From Mumia sp. ZJ1417 (GTDB taxonomy: Bacteria; Actinomycetota; Actinomycetes; Propionibacteriales; Nocardioidaceae), in assembly GCF_014127285.1 (NCBI RefSeq), contig NZ_CP059901.1, positions 1,116,001 through 1,180,000 on the forward strand: DNA of 64,000 bases, written 5' to 3'. Shown here in pieces: positions 25,683-34,795 of the stretch. The notes beneath the pieces are model-generated. The model made no database searches. It worked only from the letters and a program-made list of their open reading frames with translations, and was not told the DNA's origin. Every line of letters starts with the position of its first letter. The first letter of the stretch is position 1. A program made the translations under genes and the position numbers.

Positions 25683-26713
25683 GGATCAACCTCAAGCAGT
25701 GGACGATCGGTGCGGTCATCATCGCCGCGCTCGGGCTGTCCGGCTTCGCGTCCGACCGGGTGATCGCCGCGGGCGGCACCGAGGTGACCGCGTTGTTCGA
25801 CGCCACGATCGGCCTCTATCCAGGATCGGACGTGCAGGTCCTCGGCGTCGCGATCGGCACCGTGACGGCGGTGGAGCCCGAAGGCGGTCAGGTCCGCGTG
25901 TCGATGAAGCTCGACCGGGGCCAGCACGTCGCCGCGGACACGAGCGCCGTGATCGTCGCGCCGACGCTGGTCAGCGACCGGTTCGTCCAGCTCACCGAGC
26001 CGTACGTCGGGGGAGCGAAGCTCGAGTCCGGCGACGAGATCACCAAGACCGCGGTGCCCGTCGAGATCGACGAGCTCTACGCGAGCCTCAACGACGTCGG
26101 CCAGAAGCTCGGGCCCGAGGGCGCCAACCGCAACGGTGCACTGTCCGAGCTGCTCACAGTCGCCGCGGACAACCTCAAGGGCCAGGGCGCCGACATCAAC
26201 GAGATGTTCGGCGAGTTCGGCAAGGCCACCAAGACGCTGTCCAACTCCGACGACGACCTGTTCGCGACGATCGCGAACCTCAAGGAGTTCAACGACATGC
26301 TCGTCGAGAACGACACGTCGGTGGCCCAGGTCAACCGGCAGTTCGCCGAGGTCGCCGACTATCTCGCCGAGGACCGCGAGAGCATGGCCGGCGCGATCGC
26401 GAGCCTCGGTGACTCGCTGGCCGTCCTCGACGACTTCATCCGCGACAACCGGGGCAACCTCAAGACCAGCGTCGACAAGCTGAAAGGCCCGACCCGGGTG
26501 CTGGTCAACCAGCAGAAGTCGCTTGAGGAGGCCGTGCAGACCATCCCGCTGGCCCTCCAGAACTTCCTCAACGCGTACAACATCGAGACGAACACCGTCG
26601 ACGGGCGCGGCAACCTCAACGAGCTGTCGCTGTGGTCGACGAACGGCCTCGACGCCCAGTCGTCCGACGACGCGCCGCCGGTGCTCCTGCCCGGGCTAGG
26701 GGAGGACCGATGA
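25679..26713 (+). CDS. mceD: Mce family protein D
   Basis: The protein has 344 residues and starts at the ATGA overlap with mceC. It has an N-terminal anchor (TIGAVIIAALGLSGFASDRV), an MCE domain (GSDVQVLGVAIGTVTAVEPE ... TLVSDRFVQL) and a helical C-terminal Mce region. The stop overlaps mceE by 4 bp, the same tight coupling as in the rest of the operon. Confidence 0.9.
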   Translation: MRINLKQWTIGAVIIAALGLSGFASDRVIAAGGTEVTALFDATIGLYPGSDVQVLGVAIGTVTAVEPEGGQVRVSMKLDRGQHVAADTSAVIVAPTLVSDRFVQLTEPYVGGAKLESGDEITKTAVPVEIDELYASLNDVGQKLGPEGANRNGALSELLTVAADNLKGQGADINEMFGEFGKATKTLSNSDDDLFATIANLKEFNDMLVENDTSVAQVNRQFAEVADYLAEDRESMAGAIASLGDSLAVLDDFIRDNRGNLKTSVDKLKGPTRVLVNQQKSLEEAVQTIPLALQNFLNAYNIETNTVDGRGNLNELSLWSTNGLDAQSSDDAPPVLLPGLGEDR

Positions 26714-28104
26714 GGAAGCCCCGCTGGTTGAGCCAGTCGAAACCCCGCCGCTGGTTGAGCTTGTCGAAACCGAGCCTGTCGAAACCGAGCACCCGCTGGT
26801 TGAGCCTGTCGAAACCCCGCCTGTCGAAACCCGCCATCCTCGCCGCCACCGCGACCCTGACGCTCACCGGCTGCAGCGTCGGCAGCGTGTACGACGCGCC
26901 GCTTCCCGGCGGCGCGGACGTCGGCTCTGACCCGGTCACGATCACTGCCGACTTCGACGACGTGCTCGACCTGGTCCCGCAGTCGAGCGTCAAGGTGGAC
27001 AACGTCGACGTCGGTCGTGTCTCCAAGATCGCGCTGAATCCCGGCGGCCGCAGTGCCAAGGTGACGCTCGTCGTCAACGACAGCGTGCGGCTGCCCGCAG
27101 GGACAACCGCCCGGCTCCAGCAGACCTCGCTGCTCGGCGAGAAGTACGTGGCGCTGGTACGCCCGGCCGCCGCCGAGCCAGGCGACCCGGTCGGCGACGG
27201 CGACGAGATCCCGCTCGCGGCGACCTCCCAGGCCGCGCAGGTCGAGCAGGTGCTCGGCGCGCTCTCGATGGTGCTCAACGGCGGCGGGATCGGGCAGTTC
27301 CAGGAGATCTCCCGTGAGCTGCAGGCCGTGAGCAAGGGGCGCCCGGAGGAGATCAAGGGTTTCCTCCGTGAGATGGAGGGATTCGTCACCGCGCTCGACG
27401 AGCGCAAGGGCGCGATCACCGATGCCATCGACGGGCTCGCCTCGCTGTCGCAGACGCTCGAGCAGGACACCGACAAGATCGCGTCGGCGCTCGACGGGCT
27501 GAGCCCCGGCATGGAGGTCCTGGTCGAGCAGCGCACGCAGCTCGTCGCGATGCTCAAGGCGCTCGACCGTCTCTCGGACGTCACGGTCGACACGCTCGAC
27601 AAGGCGCAGAAGGACATCGTCGCCGACTTCGAGCTGCTCGAGCCGATCCTCGAACAGCTTGCGAAGGCGGGCGAGGACCTTCCGAAGTCGCTCGAGATCC
27701 TGCTGACGTACCCGTTCCCGGACTCGGTGCTCGGCGCGATCAAGGGCGACTACATGAACGTCTTCATCACGACGAACTTCCGGACGCTTCCGGCGGGCTG
27801 CAAGGCGGCCGGGTGCTCGTGGCCGCAGGTGCCGGGCAGCGCTCGGACCGAACCCGCGCCGAGTCCGGTGGACGCGGATCGCCTGACCGTACGGAACGAC
27901 CCGCCGACGCTGCTGCCGCCCACGGACTCGCCGACGCCGGGTGCGCCCGGGCCGACGATCCCCGTACCAACCGATGGTCCGTCCTCGCCCTCGCCGTCGC
28001 CCTCACCCTCGCCGTCTCCGGAGTCGCCGTCGCCGACGGCCCCGGAGTCGCCGAGCGCGACGCCGGACGACCCCGCGACCCCACCGAAGGAGGGTGACGA
28101 CTGA
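26710..28104 (+). CDS. mceE: Mce family lipoprotein E with a repeat-expanded signal peptide
   Basis: The protein has 464 residues. A lipobox (LTLTGCS, Cys55) marks it as the lipoprotein of the Mce set. An MCE domain (SSVKVDNVDVGRVSKIAL ... TSLLGEKYVALV) and a helical region follow, then a Pro/Ser-rich tail (~410-464, many SPSPSP units). The n-region is odd: 41 residues before the hydrophobic core contain repeated R-W-L-S-L-S-K-P units, encoded by a dispersed DNA repeat. No alternative start lies after the repeats, so they are probably translated. The start overlaps mceD and the stop touches mceF. Confidence 0.88.
   Translation: MRKPRWLSQSKPRRWLSLSKPSLSKPSTRWLSLSKPRLSKPAILAATATLTLTGCSVGSVYDAPLPGGADVGSDPVTITADFDDVLDLVPQSSVKVDNVDVGRVSKIALNPGGRSAKVTLVVNDSVRLPAGTTARLQQTSLLGEKYVALVRPAAAEPGDPVGDGDEIPLAATSQAAQVEQVLGALSMVLNGGGIGQFQEISRELQAVSKGRPEEIKGFLREMEGFVTALDERKGAITDAIDGLASLSQTLEQDTDKIASALDGLSPGMEVLVEQRTQLVAMLKALDRLSDVTVDTLDKAQKDIVADFELLEPILEQLAKAGEDLPKSLEILLTYPFPDSVLGAIKGDYMNVFITTNFRTLPAGCKAAGCSWPQVPGSARTEPAPSPVDADRLTVRNDPPTLLPPTDSPTPGAPGPTIPVPTDGPSSPSPSPSPSPSPESPSPTAPESPSATPDDPATPPKEGDD
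26723..26832 (+). repeat. Tandem cluster of the dispersed repeat GGTTGAGCCTGTCGAAACC
   Basis: Five full or partial units occur in a row: GCTGGTTGAGCCAGTCGAAA, then units with CTTGTCGAAACC, AGCCTGTCGAAACC, GCTGGTTGAGCCTGTCGAAA and CGCCTGTCGAAACC. They keep the mceE frame open, encoding (RW)LSLSKP. A GA-variant single copy is at 32039-32060. Repeats of this type are known as dispersed elements in many actinomycete genomes. Confidence 0.8.
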
Positions 28105-29270
28105 TGCTGACCGGTCGTACGAAGACCCAGCTCGTCGCGTTCGTGGTGGTCGCGCTGCTCGCCACCACATACCTCGGGGCGAAGTACGTGGGGATCAACC
28201 TGTTCGGCTCCGGCTACAAGATCACCGTGTCGCTGCCCGAGACGGGCGGCATCTTCACCAACGGCGAGGTGACCTACCGCGGGGTGCCGATCGGGCGCAT
28301 CGAGAGCTTGAAGGCCACGGACGACGGCGTCGAGGCCGTTCTCAAGATCGACGCCGACGCGCCCGACATCCCGGCCGACGTCACCGTCAAGGTCGCGAAC
28401 CGCTCGACGATCGGCGAGCAGTACATCGACCTGCGGGGCGACACCGGGGGCGAGACGCTCGCCGCGGGCGCTCAGCTCAGCGCGGGCCAGGAGGCGATCC
28501 CGCAGCCGATCGACGTGCTCCTCCGTACGTCCCGCGACTTCGCAGACTCGGTGCCCCAGGAGGACCTGACGACGGTCATCGACGAGGGGTACAACCTCTC
28601 GCAGGGGGCCAGCGGAGACCTCACGCAGCTGCTCGACGCGTCGCTGGAGTTCCACGAGATCGCCGACAAGAACTTCCTCGTCAGCGCCGCGCTCATCCGC
28701 AACTCCGAGACGGTGCTCGACACGCAGCTCGCTGCCGCCGACAGCATCAAGAGCTACAGCGAGAGCCTCGACCTCCTCGCCACCACGCTCGCCGATGCCG
28801 ACGGCGACCTGCGTGCGCTGATCGCCAGCTCGCCGGTCGCGGCCCAGGAGATCAACCAGCTCTTCAAGGACGTCGGGGTCCCGCTGGGCGTCCTCATGAG
28901 CAACCTCGTCTCGACGGCACAGGTCTTCGGCACGAACTCCCAGGGTGTCGAGGACGCGCTCATCCGCATCCCCGAGGCGATCAGCATCGGGTGGGCGGTC
29001 AACGGCTCGAAGGGCCTGAACCTCGGGCTCACTCCCACGTTTTTCGACCCGCTGCCCTGTGTGGCGGGCTACGGTGGCACCGAGCTGCGCGAGGGGACCG
29101 ACACGAGCGCGGGCAAGCCCTTCAACAAGAAGGCGCGCTGCACCGCGAGCCCGAGCTCAGGGAAGAACGTCCGCGGACCTCACAGCTTGCCGAAGAAGAG
29201 CAACGGCTCGGCCGCGGCGAAGGTGACCGTCCCGTCGACGATGGGCGACCTCCTGGGAGGGAGCGAATGA
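28104..29270 (+). CDS. mceF: Mce family protein F
   Basis: The protein has 388 residues: an N-terminal anchor (LVAFVVVALLATTYLGAKYV), an MCE domain (NGEVTYRGVPIGRIESLKA ... RSTIGEQYIDLRG) and a long helical C-terminal part. The YRGVPIG block is the MceF form of the motif. The start shares a base with the mceE stop, and the stop overlaps the first Mce-associated gene by 4 bp. Confidence 0.9.
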   Translation: MLTGRTKTQLVAFVVVALLATTYLGAKYVGINLFGSGYKITVSLPETGGIFTNGEVTYRGVPIGRIESLKATDDGVEAVLKIDADAPDIPADVTVKVANRSTIGEQYIDLRGDTGGETLAAGAQLSAGQEAIPQPIDVLLRTSRDFADSVPQEDLTTVIDEGYNLSQGASGDLTQLLDASLEFHEIADKNFLVSAALIRNSETVLDTQLAAADSIKSYSESLDLLATTLADADGDLRALIASSPVAAQEINQLFKDVGVPLGVLMSNLVSTAQVFGTNSQGVEDALIRIPEAISIGWAVNGSKGLNLGLTPTFFDPLPCVAGYGGTELREGTDTSAGKPFNKKARCTASPSSGKNVRGPHSLPKKSNGSAAAKVTVPSTMGDLLGGSE

Positions 29271-29860
29271 CCGTGGACCAGATCGAGGAGCCGGCCGACA
29301 CGGACGAGGCGAACGACCCGTCCGAAGCGACTGTGGCGAGCGACACGACGACGGCGGGCGCGCCGCGCTGGCGACGGTTCGTCCTGCCGGCTGCGGCGGC
29401 CCTCGTCTTCGCCGTCGGCGTCTTCCTGTGGTGGAGCGCCGCCACGGACGAGCAGCTCAGCCAGGCCGAGGTCCGTGACGAGGTGCTGATCGCGGCGACC
29501 CACCACATCGAGACCATGAACACCCTCGACTACCGCGAGGTGGACGCTGGCCTCGAGGCATGGATGGACGTCACGACCGGCACGCTCCACGACCAGCTCG
29601 CCCAGGTCGGTGACGACGAACGTCAGCTGCTCGCCGACCAGAAGAAGATCTCGACGGGCAAGGTCGTCGACAGCGCTGTCTTCTCGCTCGACGGCGACAC
29701 GGCGACCGTCGTCGCCTCGGTGGAGGTGACGGTCAAGGACGATGCCGACCCGGACGCCGAGCCGACCCTCAAGCGCAACCGGTTCAGCGCCGACGCCGTG
29801 AAGGTCGGGGACCAGTGGCTCCTCGAGAACCTCCAGCAGGTGGCGGTGAACCTCTCGTGA
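29267..29860 (+). CDS. Mce-associated membrane protein 1
   Basis: The protein has 197 residues. An acidic, disordered N-terminus (~40 residues) leads to one TM helix (FVLPAAAALVFAVGVFLWW) and an extracytoplasmic NTF2/VirB8-like domain typical of Mce-associated proteins, with Y-R-E-V-D-A-G and NRFSADAVKVGDQWLLENL. In mycobacteria such Mas proteins stabilise Mce complexes. The start is an ATGA overlap with mceF. Confidence 0.82.
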   Translation: MTVDQIEEPADTDEANDPSEATVASDTTTAGAPRWRRFVLPAAAALVFAVGVFLWWSAATDEQLSQAEVRDEVLIAATHHIETMNTLDYREVDAGLEAWMDVTTGTLHDQLAQVGDDERQLLADQKKISTGKVVDSAVFSLDGDTATVVASVEVTVKDDADPDAEPTLKRNRFSADAVKVGDQWLLENLQQVAVNLS

Positions 29861-30381
29861 CGACCGTGCGTACGCGGCTCTCCGTACTGCGCCCGCACCT
29901 CGTGCTGGCCCTCCTGGTCGCCCTGACCGTCTTCGGGCTCGTCGGTGTCTGGATGGCGTACGACATCCGTTCGACACCCGCCGCCCAGAACCTCGCCGTC
30001 GTCGACACGACCGCGACGGCCGAGGTCCAGTCGGAGGTGTCGCGGGCGCTCACCCGGGTGCTCAGCTACAGCTACGACGACCCGACGACGACCGAGCAGG
30101 CTGCCGACGAGGTGCTGTCCGGCGACGCGCGCAAGGAGTACGACACGTTGTTCGCGTCGCTCCAGGAGCGCGCTCCCGGTCAGCAGCTCGTGCTCACCGC
30201 CCAGGTCCAGATGGCGGCGGTCAAGGAGCTCACCGACGACACCGCCACGCTGCTGGTCTTCCTCGACCAGTCGTCTCAGCGCGTCGACGACAAGGAAGCG
30301 AGCGTCTCGGCGGCGCAGCTGGCGGTCGAGGCCAAGAAGGTCGACGGCGCCTGGACAGTCACGGGCCTCACCCCACTGTGA
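29857..30381 (+). CDS. Mce-associated membrane protein 2
   Basis: The protein has 174 residues from a GTG that overlaps the previous stop. It has one N-terminal TM helix (LVLALLVALTVFGLVGVW) and a small extracytoplasmic domain ending EAKKVDGAWTVTGLTPL, the same fold type as its neighbour. It is the last gene of the mce operon. Its 3' end overlaps the convergent FAD gene by 14 bp, and no separate terminator is visible. Confidence 0.8.
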   Translation: MTTVRTRLSVLRPHLVLALLVALTVFGLVGVWMAYDIRSTPAAQNLAVVDTTATAEVQSEVSRALTRVLSYSYDDPTTTEQAADEVLSGDARKEYDTLFASLQERAPGQQLVLTAQVQMAAVKELTDDTATLLVFLDQSSQRVDDKEASVSAAQLAVEAKKVDGAWTVTGLTPL

Positions 30382-33154
30382 CGGTGAGGTTGGCGCGACG
30401 GCGCTGGTCGAGCGGGTACGCCCGCCGGTCGAGGCGAGCGTCGAGCAGCGCGCTCGCACGCTCGGCCTGACCGGCGCTGACGAGGCAGAAGAGCAGCGTC
30501 TCCTCGACGACCTCGCGCTGCGCGGCAGAGCCACCCACCTGGACGAGCACGGGCAGGACGTCGTCGAGCAGCGCGATGGCGTCGGTCCAGCGCTGCTCGC
30601 CTGCCGCCAGGAGGGCGTCGCACACGGTCGCGACGGCCGTACGGACGGCTGCCTCGGGCGAGTTGCGGCAGTGCTGCGCGAGTGCGGCGAGCCGCTGGTG
30701 CTCCTCTGCGCCGGCGAGCGCGAGGGCGGCGTGCAGCGCCACGAAGGGCGTCTCCGGCCGCTCGAGGAGCGCGATATCGACAGCGTCGAGGACGGGCTGG
30801 ACGGGCGGCGCCGCCTCCGACATCGTCATGCGCCAGCGCCACAGCAGGGAGCCCGAGTCGATGAGCGCGCGGACCCCGGTCACGGTCGGCGGGGCGAGCT
30901 GCGAGTAGTAGCGGCGTCGTACGGCCTCGGTGTCGCCGAGCGCGAGCTCGTGCAGCGCGGCGTGCCACGAGAAGTGCGCGCGGTGGCTCGCGGAGCGTCC
31001 GCTCTCGGCGACCCAGTGATCGAGCCACACGCGTCCGCCCTCGTGCTGCCCCGTCTCGTACATGACGTGCGTCAGCGCGTGCACGGCGTGGCCTGACGAC
31101 GGCTCGCACGACAGCGCGCTCTCCGCGAGCAGGCCGGCCTCCTCGAAGCGGCCCTGGTCCTGGCGGGTGAAGGCGAGCAGCGAGATGTACCACCAGTGGT
31201 CGCCGTACGCGGGCGCCAGGCCCTCGACGAGGTCCCACGCCTCCTGCTGCACGTCGGTGACGCCGGAGAACGCGATCGTCGGGACGGCGGCCGAGACCGC
31301 GAGGATGTCGCGCGGGTGCGTCGCGAGGTGGTTCATGAGTGCCCGCGCGCCCTTGTGCCGGACGTCGCGGACACGCTGCCCGACGACATCGACGAGGCTG
31401 CGCTCACGCTCGTCGCCGCGCTTGCTGACGGCGCGCCGGGCGGCCTCGAGCGAGGCCTGCACGTCGGCGTCGGCTCCGGCCTCGTGGCCGAGCAGCGCCA
31501 GCGTCGCGTGCCCGAGCGCGAAGTCGGGGTCGTGCGCGACCGCCTCGCGCAACGGCACCTCGACGTTGTCCTGCAGTCGCATGAGGCGCTCGAGACCGGC
31601 GTTGTACGCGGCGGCGGCCTCGGCCGTCGTCGAGAGGGGGAGGCCCAGCGGGTCACGAGGACGGGCCGCCGGGTGGTGACCGCTGACGAGCCGGCCGTCC
31701 GCGAGGCGACGAGGCTGCGGCGCGACCGCGTCGAGGACGGAGGTGGCGACCGCGAGCGCCTGGCTGCGGATCTCGGGCACCGCCGTCGACTCCCACAGCT
31801 CGCCGCGACGCAGCGCGCCGAGCGTCCAGACCGGAGCGTCGGCACGCCCCTCGGAGTCGACGAGGCGACCACCCTGCGTACGAAGGCCCATGCCGGCCGT
31901 CGCGACCTCGGCCAGCGCAGCGCCGCCGCGCGGGCGGAGGAGGTCGTCGAGGAACGGGTCGCCGACCGTCCGGATGTCGGCACGCGGCCCCGTACAGTTC
32001 ACGACCCAGCCCACGTCGTACGAGGCCTCGCCCCCTTCGCTGGTCGAGCCTGTCGAGACCCGCACCCGCAGCCCGCCGCCCGGCAGCGGCTCGGCGCCGA
32101 GGACGGAGCCGGTGCCGAGGACGAGCCGCCCCGCCTGGCGCAGGCCGCCGATCAGCGCGGCGCTCGACGGGGCCATGCGATGCCGCAGGACGTTCCAGGC
32201 GCCGGCGTGGTCGGCGACGAACGCGCGCTTGTCGGCCTCGCTCAGGCGCCCCCACAGCGTCGACACCTGGAACCGCAGCCCGTCGGCGCCCGGCCGCCAG
32301 TCGCCAGAGTCACGGCGCACGCTCGCGAGGTGGCGGGCCGCGGCGTCGAGGATCGATGCCAGGTCGTCGCCCCAGTCGGAGACGTCGGGGATGGCGGCGA
32401 GCTTGAGCTCGGAGGCGTGGCGGCGGGGGAGACGGCCGTGACGGGAGATCGCGCGGACCACCCGGTCGTCGCGGGACCCGACGTCGGTGAGCGACAAGGT
32501 GACGTCGACGGCCGTCAGTCCCGTACCGACGAGCAGGACGTCGCCCGGACCGGAGCGGTCTCTGCGGACGACGTCGAGTGCGCCGGGTGCCCACGGGTCG
32601 GGGACGAAGAAGGCCGAGTCGGTCAGCGCGTCGGGTGCCCAGGTGTGCCCGGCAGCGGGCAGGCCGGTGGCGACGACGACCGCGTCGGCGGCGAGCTCAC
32701 GCCCGTCGGCCGTGGCGACGACCACGCCGGACGGCGTACGGCGCAGCGCGACCGCCCGGGTCCGGTGGTGGCGCAGCGACGCGAACTCGCCGGGCGGACC
32801 CTGGTAGGTCTCGGTCAGCGTCTCGTCGAGGTAGCGCGCGTACTGGCGGCGCCGGGCGAACGTGCCGGGATCGCTGCCGTGCTCGGGATCCTCGCGGGTG
32901 CGCCACGCCACGAAGTGCGCGGGGTCCTGGGGGAGCGCGCTCATCCCCGCGGCGGGGACGTTGAGGAGGTGCTGGTCGTCGAGCGTCCCGAACGACGGGC
33001 CGCGGCCCCAGCGGTCGGCCGGGTCGACGAGGACGACGTCGACGCCGGTGGAGCGTCCGCCAGCGGTCCGCGTGAGATGCAGCGCGACCAACGTGCCGGA
33101 TGCTCCCGCGCCGACGATGACGACGGTCGGGCGGGTACGGCGGGGAGCGGTCAC
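30368..33154 (-). CDS. FAD/NAD(P)-binding protein fused to a TTC38-like TPR domain
   Basis: The protein has 928 residues. Residues 1-~495 form an FAD-NAD(P)-binding oxidoreductase domain: dinucleotide motif GAGASGT near residue 15, LLNVPAAGMSALPQDP, a second motif LLVGTGLTAVDVTLSL and the late block WVVNCTGP. Residues ~510-928 resemble TTC38-type TPR proteins (AYNAGLERLMRLQDN, HATLALLGHEAGAD, GHAVHALTHVMYETGQHEGG, HFSWHAALHELALGD). The joint is in frame with no intervening start. The substrate is unknown; the TPR half could bind a partner or a second substrate. A dispersed repeat lies inside the gene at 32039-32060. Confidence 0.8.
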   Translation of the reverse strand: MTAPRRTRPTVVIVGAGASGTLVALHLTRTAGGRSTGVDVVLVDPADRWGRGPSFGTLDDQHLLNVPAAGMSALPQDPAHFVAWRTREDPEHGSDPGTFARRRQYARYLDETLTETYQGPPGEFASLRHHRTRAVALRRTPSGVVVATADGRELAADAVVVATGLPAAGHTWAPDALTDSAFFVPDPWAPGALDVVRRDRSGPGDVLLVGTGLTAVDVTLSLTDVGSRDDRVVRAISRHGRLPRRHASELKLAAIPDVSDWGDDLASILDAAARHLASVRRDSGDWRPGADGLRFQVSTLWGRLSEADKRAFVADHAGAWNVLRHRMAPSSAALIGGLRQAGRLVLGTGSVLGAEPLPGGGLRVRVSTGSTSEGGEASYDVGWVVNCTGPRADIRTVGDPFLDDLLRPRGGAALAEVATAGMGLRTQGGRLVDSEGRADAPVWTLGALRRGELWESTAVPEIRSQALAVATSVLDAVAPQPRRLADGRLVSGHHPAARPRDPLGLPLSTTAEAAAAYNAGLERLMRLQDNVEVPLREAVAHDPDFALGHATLALLGHEAGADADVQASLEAARRAVSKRGDERERSLVDVVGQRVRDVRHKGARALMNHLATHPRDILAVSAAVPTIAFSGVTDVQQEAWDLVEGLAPAYGDHWWYISLLAFTRQDQGRFEEAGLLAESALSCEPSSGHAVHALTHVMYETGQHEGGRVWLDHWVAESGRSASHRAHFSWHAALHELALGDTEAVRRRYYSQLAPPTVTGVRALIDSGSLLWRWRMTMSEAAPPVQPVLDAVDIALLERPETPFVALHAALALAGAEEHQRLAALAQHCRNSPEAAVRTAVATVCDALLAAGEQRWTDAIALLDDVLPVLVQVGGSAAQREVVEETLLFCLVSAGQAERASALLDARLDRRAYPLDQRRRANLTVTVG
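32039..32060. repeat. Single dispersed-repeat unit inside the FAD-TPR gene
   Basis: GCTGGTCGAGCCTGTCGAGA followed by CC is the GA-variant of the repeat clustered in mceE. Here it encodes part of a Ser/Thr/Gly loop (TGSTSEGG) on the minus strand. Confidence 0.65.
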
Positions 33155-33186
33155 AGGTCACCTCGGTCCGGACGGAGCACTGACCC

Positions 33187-33204
33187 TGGTAACTATAGTG
33201 ACCA
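33187..33204. promoter_or_regulatory. Palindromic operator/promoter between the FAD-TPR and ClC genes
   Basis: TGGTAACTATAGTGACCA is an 18-bp palindrome with one mismatched pair. It includes TATAGT, a good -10 for the plus-strand channel gene. It lies 33 bp before the start of the divergent FAD gene, so a bound regulator could affect both. Confidence 0.5.
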
Positions 33205-33308
33205 AGTTGAGTTTGACGAAGCTTGGTGCTTCCGCTGGCCCGGCTCCGTACGCGGCGGTACGTTGCGCCCGACGCGTGTGCGCGACGTCGAGCGGAAGGC
33301 GGGGGCCG

Positions 33309-34583
33309 GTGGCGGACGAGACGGACACGCTCCAGATGGCGCCGCTCGCGCACTCGCGTGACTTCTGGCGTCTGCTCCGCGACGCTGTCGTCTTCGGCGT
33401 CACCCTCGCGTTCGGAGGGCTGGTGTTCCTCTTCGTCGTCGAGAACGGCGACTTCTGGAGCGACCCGACGAGCAACGGCTGGTGGGGCGGGCGGTGGTGG
33501 TGGGTCGCCGTCACCGCAGGCGCTGGGCTGGTCGTCGGCCTCATCCGTCACGTCCTGCGGATGCCGGCGCACGTGCCGGGGCTCGTCGACGAGCTGGAGG
33601 GGGAGCACGTCGAGCCGCGGAGCGTGCCCGGCACGGTCGCCGTGTCGACCGTCTCCCTCGTCGGCGGAGCCAGCCTCGGTCCGGAGGCCGCACTCGGCTC
33701 CATGGGCGGGGGACTCGGCACGCTCGTCGGCCAGCGCCGTACGGATCCGGACATGCAGAAGGCCACGATGCTCACCGGGACAGCGGCCTCGTACGGAGGG
33801 TTGCTCGCCTCGCCGATCGTGGCGACGCTGCTCGTGCTCGAGCTGGCCAAGCCGCACCGGCGTCGCTTCACGCACGTGGTGTTCGGGTCGCTGGTGTCGG
33901 CGACGGTCGCGTTCGCGATCTTCTACCCGATCGCGGGGACGACGTTCCTCGGCATCTACGAGGTCCCCTCCTACACGTTCGAGGACTGGCACATCCTCGC
34001 GGGCGTGGGCCTCGGGCTCGCTGCCGCGGCCGGCGCGCTCGTGCTCGCCGTCATCACGGGGGTGGTGCGCCGGCTCGTCGCTCCGCTCACGACGAAGACG
34101 GTCGTACGGCCGGTGGTCGGAGGAGTGGTGTTCGGCCTCGTCGCTGTCGCGCTCCCGCTGACGCTGTTCACCGGGAGCGACCAGCTCGAGACCGTGGTCG
34201 GGTCCGGGTCGAGCCTCGGTGCCGGGTTCCTGCTCGTGATCGTGCTGGCGAAGATGGTCACGTTCGCGGTCTGTACGGAGTCCGGCTTCATCGGTGGTCC
34301 GTTCTTCCCGATGCTGTTCATCGGCGGGACGTACGGCTATGCGATCCACCTGCTCGTGCCGGACATCCCGGTCGCGCTCGCGTTCAGCTGCGTCTTCGCC
34401 GCGCTGCCCGGGGCGATCGTCGCCGCGCCGTTCTCGCTCGTCCTGATGGCGGCGCTCATGATGGACCTCGGGGCGCTGGAGACGGTGCCGATCGCCGTCG
34501 CCGTCCTCACCGCGTACATCGCGGTGACGGGGTCGGGGGTGCTGGTCGCGATGGCGAGCCGCCGGCGGAAGGCGCCGGCGTGA
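33309..34583 (+). CDS. ClC-family chloride channel/antiporter
   Basis: The protein has 424 residues from GTG at 33309, preceded by a GGCGGGGG stretch. It is a multispan membrane protein with ClC signatures: the selectivity-filter block GGASLGPEAALGSMGGGLG, where the family has GREGP and the Glu is the gating residue, and the late block ESGFIGGPFFPMLFIGGTYG. It probably moves Cl- or another anion, possibly coupled to H+. It has no CBS domains at the C-terminus. Confidence 0.85.
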   Translation: MADETDTLQMAPLAHSRDFWRLLRDAVVFGVTLAFGGLVFLFVVENGDFWSDPTSNGWWGGRWWWVAVTAGAGLVVGLIRHVLRMPAHVPGLVDELEGEHVEPRSVPGTVAVSTVSLVGGASLGPEAALGSMGGGLGTLVGQRRTDPDMQKATMLTGTAASYGGLLASPIVATLLVLELAKPHRRRFTHVVFGSLVSATVAFAIFYPIAGTTFLGIYEVPSYTFEDWHILAGVGLGLAAAAGALVLAVITGVVRRLVAPLTTKTVVRPVVGGVVFGLVAVALPLTLFTGSDQLETVVGSGSSLGAGFLLVIVLAKMVTFAVCTESGFIGGPFFPMLFIGGTYGYAIHLLVPDIPVALAFSCVFAALPGAIVAAPFSLVLMAALMMDLGALETVPIAVAVLTAYIAVTGSGVLVAMASRRRKAPA

Positions 34584-34633
34584 GGGGCAGGGTTGGGCCT
34601 GCGGGAGGCGTCCTGTACTGTCTTACCTACCGA

Positions 34634-34707
34634 CGCGGGGTGGAGCAGTTCGGTAGCTCGCTGGGCTCATAACCCAGAGGTCGCAGGTTCAAATCCTGCC
34701 CCCGCTA
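34634..34707 (+). tRNA. Initiator tRNA-fMet (CAU), copy 1
   Basis: The cloverleaf is complete: acceptor CGCGGGG/CCCCGCU with a C1-U72 mismatch, anticodon stem CTGGG/CCCAG (the three G-C pairs typical of initiators), anticodon CAT at 34668-34670, T arm GCAGG-TTCAAAT-CCTGC. CCA is not encoded. The 1-72 mismatch and GC-rich anticodon stem mark it as initiator, not elongator. Confidence 0.93.
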
Positions 34708-34712
34708 CAAAG

Positions 34713-34750
34713 ACTCAGGCCCGCAGATCAGTTGATCTGCGGGCCTGAGT
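34713..34750. terminator. Terminator after initiator tRNA copy 1
   Basis: 18-bp perfect arms ACTCAGGCCCGCAGATCA (34713-34730) and its complement (34733-34750) lie 6 bp past the tRNA. Confidence 0.85.
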
Positions 34751-34795
34751 GCGTGTGGCCGCGCGTCGACCCGCAGCCGGGCGGCGTCCTTGCGG

